Positions 57,489 through 64,000 of a DNA stretch of 64,000 nt are shown here, one piece after another. The first letter of the stretch is position 1. The number at the start of each line of letters is the position of its first letter. Made by a program: the position numbers and the translations under genes. The notes below the pieces were generated by a model. That model was given only the letters and a program-made list of their open reading frames with translations, did not search any database and had not been told where the DNA came from. Source of the DNA: an uncultured Kordiimonas sp. (lineage in GTDB: Bacteria > Pseudomonadota > Alphaproteobacteria > Sphingomonadales > Kordiimonadaceae); NCBI GenBank assembly GCA_947503625.1, contig CANNEK010000001.1, forward strand, positions 1,234,152 to 1,298,151. Reading direction: 5' to 3'.

Positions 57489-57625
57489 AGGTGCCCCCAA
57501 AACTCTCATACCTGAATTCAGCAGTCGCATTTTACCATCACAAGAGTAAGATGATCTTTCAATGTTTCGCAATGCCATTGGTCGCAAAATTAAAATCATT
57601 GACCCCATAAATCAAAGAGTTGGCC

Positions 57626-57643
57626 CCATTTTAGGCAAAATGG
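57626..57643. promoter_or_regulatory. Inverted repeat upstream of DUF547 copy B
   Basis: CCATTTT-AGGC-AAAATGG is a perfect 7-bp inverted repeat, about 140 bases before the start codon of copy B. Operator or hairpin; role unknown. Confidence 0.35.
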
Positions 57644-57712
57644 CAGCAAGAACTCCAAAAAAACAAAGAACAGCTACTGCCAAGCAATACCCAATATGTT
57701 CCGATCAGACAC

Positions 57713-57742
57713 GAGAAAGGCAGCGACAAAAGCCGCTGCCTT
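57713..57742 (-). terminator. Terminator of DUF547 copy A
   Basis: AAGGCAGCG/CGCTGCCTT (57742-57734 with 57725-57717), 9-bp perfect stem with an 8-base loop, then TTTCTC on the minus strand. It starts 38 bases after the copy A stop and would separate the two copies transcriptionally. Confidence 0.7.
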
Positions 57743-57779
57743 ATGGTCAGATACATAAACGCGTCAGATTTCAGCGATG

Positions 57780-59051
57780 CTACTTATCCGCGACAACGCC
57801 GCCTTCTTCAGTGCCCTCTTCCGGTTCGTCGTTATCAAGCATTTCAGGCTCTTTCAGTTTTATACGACTGCCTTCACTGTTGACATACTCTTCAACGGTC
57901 ACAATGCCCTCACGATTACGACGCTCATTGCGAATTTTAACAGCGCGTAACAAGGCACGGGTTTGAGGTGAAATCTTGCCGTTGCTGCCACGGTTGAACG
58001 CAGGGCTGGTATGAATACTGCCAATCGGCGTGCCAACAGTCGGGGGAGGGGCAACACCGCCAGCACTCACAGCTGGATCCTGCAGATTAATAAAGAACCC
58101 GAGCGCACCGGGGTTGGTATTGAAACTGCCACCACTATAGACATCACCGTTCTTCGGGTCGGCAATGCCCCAGTCATAGTTCTTCATCTTGATCGACCTG
58201 GCCTTGGCCAGATCACGGCGCGTGTCCTCGCGGGCATACGTCAGCAGATGGTTTGTAATGTCTTCCTCAAAGTTCGGGAAATACCGCTCACCGAGCTTAT
58301 AGTGGTCTGATACACGGCCAGACCCCGACCAAAGACGGAAACCTCGCAGGCTGTTCACAAAACGATAGGCATTGTCCTGCAGGGCATCACCAACATTTTC
58401 ACCTGTGTAGGCTTCGGTGCGGATATTCGGACCGCCGATGCTGCCCATGAAGAAGCCATACAGAACCAGCGGATCGTTCCACCGTCTGATCACATAGTCT
58501 TCAATGTCCTGGATCGACATCTCGCGTTTGCCGACCTTCATGGTCTTGACGTCCCAGACATTCTTGCCGCCAACGACAAGCTTTTTAACCTTCTTCAGCG
58601 GATAGGCTTTTGCCACCTCATACATGACAGCGACATTGTGCAGGTTCAGCCAATAGGCCAGCTGCTCGTTCGCCGAGAAAGTCTTCAATGGTAAGTAACT
58701 CGGGACAGCCTCGAGGTCTTTGCGCAGTTCCAGCAAATAGTCCTCATGTTCCTGCCTGAACTCATAAAAGGTGACCCTGTTGCCTTCAAAGGCTGTCGGG
58801 CTCAGATTACCATGCTTGATCTTCGTCGATGTGCCACGCGCGCCGTTCCGGCTGGCAGGTTTGCGGTCAGATGGCCCTACATCAATCACCGAACCAGACA
58901 GAAACAGATCAAGATCTGCATAACTGATGGTGTAATCTTTGGATGGATCAGGTCTAGGAGGAGCCGCATCTTGCGTCGAAAAGCCCGGCGATGTACCGCC
59001 AGCCAGATAACCAAAAACGAATAATATCCTGAGCAAAACAGATTGTTTCAT
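57780..59051 (-). CDS. Exported DUF547 protein, copy A
   Basis: 423 residues from the ATG at 59051; signal peptide with hydrophobic core LRILFVFGYLAGG and cleavage near GFSTQDA. Same organisation as copy B: PDPSKDYTISYADLDLFLSG, DUF547 core (YWLNLHNVAVMYEVAKAYPL; GFFMGSIGGPNI without the expected cysteines), proline-rich linker and the conserved tail NRGSNGKISPQTRALLRAVK. It differs in an acidic C-terminal extension (DNDEPEEGTEEGG). Directly downstream of the LytTR regulator gene on the same strand with 150 bases holding two inverted repeats. Confidence 0.85.
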   Translation of the reverse strand: MKQSVLLRILFVFGYLAGGTSPGFSTQDAAPPRPDPSKDYTISYADLDLFLSGSVIDVGPSDRKPASRNGARGTSTKIKHGNLSPTAFEGNRVTFYEFRQEHEDYLLELRKDLEAVPSYLPLKTFSANEQLAYWLNLHNVAVMYEVAKAYPLKKVKKLVVGGKNVWDVKTMKVGKREMSIQDIEDYVIRRWNDPLVLYGFFMGSIGGPNIRTEAYTGENVGDALQDNAYRFVNSLRGFRLWSGSGRVSDHYKLGERYFPNFEEDITNHLLTYAREDTRRDLAKARSIKMKNYDWGIADPKNGDVYSGGSFNTNPGALGFFINLQDPAVSAGGVAPPPTVGTPIGSIHTSPAFNRGSNGKISPQTRALLRAVKIRNERRNREGIVTVEEYVNSEGSRIKLKEPEMLDNDEPEEGTEEGGVVADK

Positions 59052-59090
59052 GACCACCCCCTCTTTTTAGAGCGCGTCGTGTACGGCTCT

Positions 59091-59118
59091 CTCTAAGCAC
59101 CAAAACCAGCACTTAGAG
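59091..59118. promoter_or_regulatory. Inverted repeat upstream of DUF547 copy A (distal pair member)
   Basis: CTCTAAG (59091-59097) and CTTAGAG (59112-59118), perfect 7-bp arms with a 14-base centre, 40-67 bases before the copy A start codon. Position suits an operator or a leader hairpin. Confidence 0.35.
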
Positions 59119-59130
59119 TAACCGAAGTTG

Positions 59131-59149
59131 CTCAACTCGACAAGTTGAG
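59131..59149. promoter_or_regulatory. Inverted repeat between LytTR gene and DUF547 copy A
   Basis: CTCAACT-CGACA-AGTTGAG, perfect 7-bp arms. AAGTTG also occurs 17 bases away at 59125-59130, giving a direct repeat that could suit LytTR binding. No T-run, so not an obvious terminator of the regulator gene. Confidence 0.35.
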
Positions 59150-59201
59150 GCCCGGAAACATAAACTTAAGTGACAAAAAATCACTCTATGACCACACAGG
59201 C

Positions 59202-60014
59202 CTAGAGAAAACGCCCCACCACATCTTTGTAGGAGCGACTCACCTTAAGCTCCATACCGCAACTCAATGTCAGGAAACACTCGCCATTTGAATGAGGCCG
59301 CACTTCCTTCACCTTGTCGAGGTTTACGATGGTCGAACGGTGTACCCGCTGAAAGATCTTGGGATCCAGGCGTTTTTCCATTGTTTTCATGGTTTCGCGC
59401 AGGATATGTGTCTTCTCCCCAACATGGATGCACATATAGTCGCCCGCAGCATCAATGAAATCCACATCAGACACATCCACAATCGTGATATGCCCCCGGT
59501 CTTTGATCCGCAAGTGAGGATCAAAGCGCTCCTCCCGGATTTCCTGGGGCTGTTCCAGAAGTGCGGTAAGTGCCTCCTTGGGCGGCGTATCCATGTTCTC
59601 GAGCAATTCAACCAGGCGAGAATTCTGTTCGATGGCCAGGCGCTGGCTCATGGCTTCCCGTACCCGTGTTATGGCCTCTGCCAGCCTGTCTTCCTCTACC
59701 GGTTTTAACAGATAATCAAGCGCATGCGCCTCAAAGGCTTCAAGAGCATACTGATCATACGCAGTGACAAACACAACAAGAGGAATTTCTGCTTCGCCAA
59801 CCAATGACCTGATCACAGAAAACCCGTCGAACCCGGGCATCTGGATATCAAGAAACACAAGGTCAGGTTTTAGTTCCTTGATAACCTTGACGGCCTCTCG
59901 ACCATTTGAGCAACTGCCAACAATCTCAACATCACTGAAAGCTTCTAGCCGAATAGTCAGACCGCGCACTGCGAGCGGTTCATCGTCTACGAGAAGGGTG
60001 CGAATTTTACTCAT
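59202..60014 (-). CDS. LytTR-type response regulator
   Basis: 270 residues. Receiver domain (about 1-120): TLLVDDEPLAVRGLTIRLEA, phospho-acceptor Asp56 in DLVFLDIQMPGFDG, FVTAYDQYALEAFEAHALDY and the Lys in LLKPVEED. A linker leads to the LytTR DNA-binding domain (about 165-270; IVDVSDVDFIDAAGDYMCIH, FQRVHRSTIVNLDKVKEVRP, LKVSRSYKDVVGRFL). It is encoded 53 bases after its kinase. Likely targets are the flanking exported DUF547 genes and/or the RND pump, by position only. Confidence 0.94.
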   Translation of the reverse strand: MSKIRTLLVDDEPLAVRGLTIRLEAFSDVEIVGSCSNGREAVKVIKELKPDLVFLDIQMPGFDGFSVIRSLVGEAEIPLVVFVTAYDQYALEAFEAHALDYLLKPVEEDRLAEAITRVREAMSQRLAIEQNSRLVELLENMDTPPKEALTALLEQPQEIREERFDPHLRIKDRGHITIVDVSDVDFIDAAGDYMCIHVGEKTHILRETMKTMEKRLDPKIFQRVHRSTIVNLDKVKEVRPHSNGECFLTLSCGMELKVSRSYKDVVGRFL

Positions 60015-60067
60015 CTGATGGTCCTCTTATGACAAGTATGGTCAGTCATCTTATTATATGCAGCTTT

Positions 60068-61165
60068 TTACTGCTTGGTCTTTGTACCGTTCGGGTCCGC
60101 TTTTTCTTTTGGCACTTGAATATATATGCCAAGGCCTGATGGCTCCAGGTTTTCCAACCGAAACTCATGGTCTTCGCCGTAAATCTGCGCAAGGCGTTCC
60201 TTGGTGTTGGCAATGCCAACTCCGGATCCCGATTGACTGACGAGATGATTGATGTCCGTCACTCCGGGACCAGTGTCCTTTAGCACAAGCACCAACCGAC
60301 TACCGACGACTTTTGCACAAACCGTGATGGTCCCGCCGTCAATGGAAGGGGCAATCGCATATTTCACGGCATTCTCTATGAGTGGCTGCAAAATAAGGCT
60401 GGGAACCAGCGCAGTCTTCGCATCATCGTCGACATCAAATTCAATTGTCAGCCGGTCCTGGAAACGTACCTTTTCAATATCCAGATACAGACCCAGGGCA
60501 TATAACTCCTGATCAAGGCTGATGCGCTGAGTTGGCTGGTTAACCAATGTATAGCGTAAAAAACTAGAGAGCTTGGTCAACATCTTGTTGGCGTCTTCTT
60601 CGGCCTTATCCAGCACAAGCGTCGAAATGGCGTTCAGTGTATTGAACAGAAAATGTGGATTAAGCTGATAGCGCAGCATTTTGAGTTGCGCCTGATGCGC
60701 CATGGCAGTTGCTTTCAGAACCTGCGCTTTCTGCTCCTGCAACCCGGCATAATAGTGATAGCCAAAATAGATCGCCGACCAGGCAAACAACACTGTTGCT
60801 TCAAACATGGCGTTGGAGAAAAGTTCGAGACCCACAGGGCGCTGGAACCCGGGAACAAAAACAGGCGCAAGAGCTAACTCAAGGGATGAAAAAAGCAGGC
60901 CGAACGCTGCGCATAGTATCACCACAACGGCCAACACCAGTGGCAAAGGTTTGTCCCTGATAATGCGATAAATATGGCGCATCACAATCGTCATGGAAAC
61001 GCCAATAACCACCGCAGCCAAATAAAGCACTGCGGCGTATTGAAGATCAAACTCTGTTGTAATGGCCTGGAATATCCGAACAAGAAAATACCCCGCCCAG
61101 CCAAAAAGCTGGAAAGACCAGAAGGTGGCTTCTTTGGTGCCAAATAGTCGGGTGAGAGCGGACAT
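60068..61165 (-). CDS. LytS/YehU-type membrane histidine kinase
   Basis: 365 residues. Four predicted membrane helices (about 15-145) without a large periplasmic domain, a linker helix, then the His_kinase domain with phospho-acceptor His171 in LNPHFLFNTLNAIS and the ATP-binding domain (LILQPLIENAVKYAI, VLKDTGPGV, SGSGVGIANTKERLAQIYG). The stimulus is probably sensed in the membrane. Co-encoded with the LytTR regulator downstream. Confidence 0.93.
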   Translation of the reverse strand: MSALTRLFGTKEATFWSFQLFGWAGYFLVRIFQAITTEFDLQYAAVLYLAAVVIGVSMTIVMRHIYRIIRDKPLPLVLAVVVILCAAFGLLFSSLELALAPVFVPGFQRPVGLELFSNAMFEATVLFAWSAIYFGYHYYAGLQEQKAQVLKATAMAHQAQLKMLRYQLNPHFLFNTLNAISTLVLDKAEEDANKMLTKLSSFLRYTLVNQPTQRISLDQELYALGLYLDIEKVRFQDRLTIEFDVDDDAKTALVPSLILQPLIENAVKYAIAPSIDGGTITVCAKVVGSRLVLVLKDTGPGVTDINHLVSQSGSGVGIANTKERLAQIYGEDHEFRLENLEPSGLGIYIQVPKEKADPNGTKTKQ

Positions 61166-61204
61166 CAGTGTTCAGGTTTCTCTTCGCTGCATATATTCAG
61201 GCAA

Positions 61205-61222
61205 GGGCGCCACTCGGCGCCC
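61205..61222 (-). terminator. GC hairpin between adaptor and kinase genes
   Basis: Perfect 7-bp stem GGGCGCC/GGCGCCC with an ACTC loop in the 187-base gap. No T-run on the minus strand; it may be a weak terminator or processing site that separates pump and kinase expression. Confidence 0.35.
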
Positions 61223-61352
61223 GTTCCCCATGTAGGTTCTGTACATTATGGTCTGCTATCGCGCGAGAACCAAGAGACATTGTTCATGACAAGCACTGTT
61301 TTGCAGCAACAAAGGTCCGTTAACCTGCGTGAACCGTTGAAATCTTTGGTTT

Positions 61353-62456
61353 TCAGCGACTTGTCTCCACGTCGTTGAGTTGAACGGGCTGACCGGGGCG
61401 CAAACGCTCGCCTCCCCGCACAACCACGCGGTCACCGTTGGCAATACCGCCCAGTACAGCAACACGGGAGCCGCTCGCAGCACCTGTGCTAACCAGCAGC
61501 CGTTCGGCTGTATTGTCCTCTTTGATCCGGAAAACGTAGGTGCCGTCGCTGCGAAGCACGAGAGCATCTCTGGGTACCGCAACCACTTGAGCAGGTTCAC
61601 TTGACGGCACGCCAATCTGGACAGCCGTTCCAACCACATACGATGCTTCCGCTGGCACATTGACCCGTATTTCCATCGTACGACTCACGGTATCGCCCAC
61701 CGGCACTAACGCCCTGATCGAACTATCCAGTATATCGGTTTCCTTGCGCAGGGATACACGAAGCCCGTCCCGCAAAACCCCCGCAAGATTGACCGGCGCC
61801 TGTCCTCTCACCTCAAGGTTTTCCGTATCGACAAGGCGGACAATCTGACGCCCCGGTACAGAGTACTCACCGGCCTGAGCCAATCGCTCAACAACCCGGC
61901 CCGGGAACGGCGCCTTTACCTTCGTTCGCTCAAGATCAATCTCAGACTGTGACAATGCTATTCGCGCTTGCGCAAGTTCTTGCTCGGTCATGGCAAGCGT
62001 ACTTTGCGCTTCCTCGACACGGCTTGTGGGTGTGTGGTTTGTTTCAGCAAGCTCGCTCAATCGCGCCAGGTCTGACCGTAGATATTTTACCCGGGCCTCA
62101 AGACGAAGAATCTGTGACTGGTTTCGTTCAACCGCCAGACGATGATTGCGGCTGTCGATTTCCGCAAGAATATCGCCCTCTTTTACCAGTGTTCCTTCAA
62201 CAGCGACCCAACTAACCTGCCCGGTGATCTGCGAAGATATGCGGCTGTCATTTTTGCTGATAACCGTACCCGGCATATAAACCTTGGGTGCCATCAGCTC
62301 TGCACTGGCTTCTGCCACCTCGACAAGCGCGGGGGGCTGCTGAGGCTGTTGGGCAGCCACAGTCACGGATATACTACATAAGCCAATCACAACAGCCAAT
62401 GAAGAAGACAGCAGTCGCTGCCTCCTTCCGCTCGTTTCTCTATCGTTTTTAAACAT
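61353..62456 (-). CDS. RND efflux periplasmic adaptor
   Basis: Membrane-fusion protein of 367 residues from the ATG at 62456 (GAGGACC upstream). Signal peptide with cleavage near VTVAAQQ. Barrel-sandwich part (RISSQITGQVSWVAVEGTLV, KEGDILAEIDSRNHRLAVER), alpha hairpin (about 115-180), then the second lipoyl half KVKAPFPGRVVERLAQAGEY and beta-barrel. The hairpin is short. No lipobox, so it is held by the signal anchor or is free. Gene order is permease then adaptor, 39 bases apart. Confidence 0.92.
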   Translation of the reverse strand: MFKNDRETSGRRQRLLSSSLAVVIGLCSISVTVAAQQPQQPPALVEVAEASAELMAPKVYMPGTVISKNDSRISSQITGQVSWVAVEGTLVKEGDILAEIDSRNHRLAVERNQSQILRLEARVKYLRSDLARLSELAETNHTPTSRVEEAQSTLAMTEQELAQARIALSQSEIDLERTKVKAPFPGRVVERLAQAGEYSVPGRQIVRLVDTENLEVRGQAPVNLAGVLRDGLRVSLRKETDILDSSIRALVPVGDTVSRTMEIRVNVPAEASYVVGTAVQIGVPSSEPAQVVAVPRDALVLRSDGTYVFRIKEDNTAERLLVSTGAASGSRVAVLGGIANGDRVVVRGGERLRPGQPVQLNDVETSR

Positions 62457-62495
62457 TTCAGGTCCTCGCAAAGTCATTTTTATTGATTGATCGTT

Positions 62496-64000
62496 TTATT
62501 CAGCCGGATGCAGCTGCCGCGGTCGCCGGGCAAACAGCCGGTTCAGGAAACCATCCTCATCCAGCCGCAGGAGTGCTGGCAACATGACCAGCGTGAAGAT
62601 AGTGGAAACACACATACCACCGACAATGGTCGTCGCCATTCCCCGGTATATGTCGCTGCCGGCACCCGGGAACAACACCAGCGGCAACATCCCCATGATA
62701 CTGGTTAGCGTACTCATGAAAATGGGTCGCAGACGAAGCGTCAGGGCACGTTCTACCGCTTCATTACGGTTCAATCCTTCATCTTCGCCCTTGCGGGTTT
62801 GCGCCACCAGAAGGATCGCGTTATTGACCACAAGACCCAGTAGAATAATGAAGCCAATCATTGTCAGGAGATCGAGCGGCGTAAAGGCAAACAGGTTCAG
62901 CAGGTTCAGCGCAAGAACACCTCCAACGGTCGCAAGCGGGATGGTAATCACGACAAACAAGGCATCTTTGGTAGAGCGGAAAAGCCCAGCCAAAATCATA
63001 AACAACAGCCCAAGCGCCAGAACAAAATTGAGCGACAAGGACGTTACCGCACGATCAAGCGCATCAGCGCTCCCGCCGTATGAAATTGTTGCATCAGCAG
63101 GCAGCAGCGGCTTGATTTGGGGCTCCACCTGTTCTTTTAGAATCGCAACCATATCTTCCAGAGCCATACCGTCTGGTTGACTGATATTGAATGTGACTGT
63201 GCGTTTGCGATCAACCCTCTGCACAAAGGTTGGCCCCACGCTTCTCTCGAATGCTACAAGGTCACCAAGCTGAACCGTGCCTCCCAGGGGAGTTGCTATT
63301 AAAGTGCTGCTCAGCAGTTCAGGGTCATTCCAGCCCCTGGCTTTCAGCACCATGTCAACACGGCGTTCGCCATCAAAATGCTCACCGAGCCACAATCCAT
63401 CACCAAGCGATCGAACGATGCGCGCGATATCCCGCCTGGTGAAGCCAACCTCGGCCAACCGCCTGTCATTGGGCAAAATCTTAAGCTCGGGGGAAATCAC
63501 GTTGGGGTCCGGGTTTGGCTGAGCCCGTGAACCAGGAAGCGCCTGGGAGATGAAGCCCATGGTCTGGCGCGTCACTTCCTTCAGTGCATCCAGATCGCGG
63601 GAGTGAATATTCAGCTGAACTGACCCGGCACCGCCGAAACCACCAAACAAATTCCCCTGCTGCCCAAAGGCGAACACATCAGGGAAGCCGACAAGAATTT
63701 CCTCGTTGATTATTTTCTCAAGTTCTTTCACCCGGCCCTGATCTCTGGCGCGAACACCAATGTTGCCACCCTGCCCGTTTGGAAAACTGATAAAATAGTA
63801 GTTCTTCAGGGCGGGCTCTTTCTCACCGTCAAGATAGGGTTGCAATCGTTCGACGATTACGGACGCAATTTCATTGTCTACCGTTTCCAAGTTGGCACCG
63901 GACGGAAACATGATGAAAGCATCAACAGCATCCCGTTTCACCGGTGGCAGATAATTCAGATTGGGCAGCATGGACCAACTAAGCCCAACTGCCCCGACAA
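62496..64000 (-). CDS. RND efflux permease, C-terminal part (5' end outside window)
   Basis: Open to the right edge; about 501 codons seen, the last half of a roughly 1000-residue inner-membrane pump. Visible are a periplasmic porter segment and the second membrane bundle (ITIPLATVGGVLALNLLNLF, MIGFIILLGLVVNNAILLVA, TSIMGMLPLVLFPGAGSDIY, TTIVGGMCVSTIFTLVMLPA). The VNNAILLV helix is the usual TM10-type motif. No stop occurs between 63971 and the edge, so the ATG at 63971 is internal. Substrate unknown. It should work with the adjacent adaptor and an outer-membrane channel encoded elsewhere. Confidence 0.9.
   Translation of the reverse strand, partial: VGAVGLSWSMLPNLNYLPPVKRDAVDAFIMFPSGANLETVDNEIASVIVERLQPYLDGEKEPALKNYYFISFPNGQGGNIGVRARDQGRVKELEKIINEEILVGFPDVFAFGQQGNLFGGFGGAGSVQLNIHSRDLDALKEVTRQTMGFISQALPGSRAQPNPDPNVISPELKILPNDRRLAEVGFTRRDIARIVRSLGDGLWLGEHFDGERRVDMVLKARGWNDPELLSSTLIATPLGGTVQLGDLVAFERSVGPTFVQRVDRKRTVTFNISQPDGMALEDMVAILKEQVEPQIKPLLPADATISYGGSADALDRAVTSLSLNFVLALGLLFMILAGLFRSTKDALFVVITIPLATVGGVLALNLLNLFAFTPLDLLTMIGFIILLGLVVNNAILLVAQTRKGEDEGLNRNEAVERALTLRLRPIFMSTLTSIMGMLPLVLFPGAGSDIYRGMATTIVGGMCVSTIFTLVMLPALLRLDEDGFLNRLFARRPRQLHPAE

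Larger units (their letters stand above)
56253..58990. repeat. Tandem duplicated DUF547 genes
   Basis: Two same-strand copies with a constant 1560-base offset over the core (56551-57248 aligns with 58111-58808). Identity is patchy: about 190 bases are identical (56911-57101 with 58471-58661, apart from its edges), and about 100 more at 56605-56708, while 57121-57190 differs at many sites. Signal peptides, the proline-rich insert and spacers are unrelated or diverged. Confidence 0.9.

Noticed and set aside
63971-63971. Start codon of the RND permease at this ATG
   Set aside because: The frame is open to the window edge and the sequence is internal to RND pumps, so the true start lies outside.

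Overview
The window is a chromosomal stretch of an alphaproteobacterium. It carries lineage-typical small genes (DUF1013/TrcR, DUF1192, two DUF465/YdcH proteins, a cysteine-free L31) and lineage-typical gene orders: rpmA-obgE-proBA-nadD-rsfS-rlmH-gpmI-envC-ctpA-yibQ-rppH, atpHAGDC, tkt-gap-pgk-fba-thiE, and zapA-6S RNA-fthC. The order could not be fixed from the sequence; a Kordiimonadales-like or similar marine aerobe is only a guess. I see no tRNA, rRNA, IS element, prophage, integrase or CRISPR array, so this is core genome with some accessory pockets.

Layout. 1-13.9 kb (+): L27, a NIT-domain chemoreceptor, ObgE, proline synthesis, NAD synthesis, ribosome silencing and rRNA methylation, phosphoglycerate mutase, then an envelope block (EnvC-like amidase activator, CtpA protease, YibQ-like deacetylase fold) and RppH. 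13.9-18.8 kb (-): complete F1 ATP synthase. 19-24.5 kb: PriA (-), fructose-6-phosphate aldolase and a methyltransferase-like protein (+), PurE-PurK (-). 24.6-32.9 kb: diguanylate cyclase, S9 peptidase, small helical proteins, the cell-cycle regulator TrcR, quinone oxidoreductase, an Hsp20 with a likely ROSE RNA thermometer, and L31. 33-41.2 kb: ABC exporter, APC permease, an exported serine hydrolase/M20 peptidase pair, and a MotA/OmpA-type proton-channel pair. 41.2-47 kb: SuhB and EF-P, then a redox pocket (DoxX, exported redoxin, periplasmic molybdenum sulfite dehydrogenase with its dihaem cytochrome c). 47-53.5 kb (-): thiamine phosphate synthase and central carbon genes. 53.6-56.2 kb (+): ZapA with a coiled-coil partner, 6S RNA, folate cyclo-ligase, YmdB. 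56.2-64 kb (-): in transcription order an RND permease (cut by the window edge), its adaptor, a LytS-type kinase, a LytTR regulator and two nearly identical exported DUF547 proteins.

The most unusual parts are this last cluster, the isolated MotA/OmpA pair, the M20 peptidase lacking its first metal-binding histidine, and several structured leaders or inverted repeats (rsfS-rlmH, hsp20, fba, tkt/zapA). Everything is read by eye: family names rest on motif recognition, and no database search or folding program was run.
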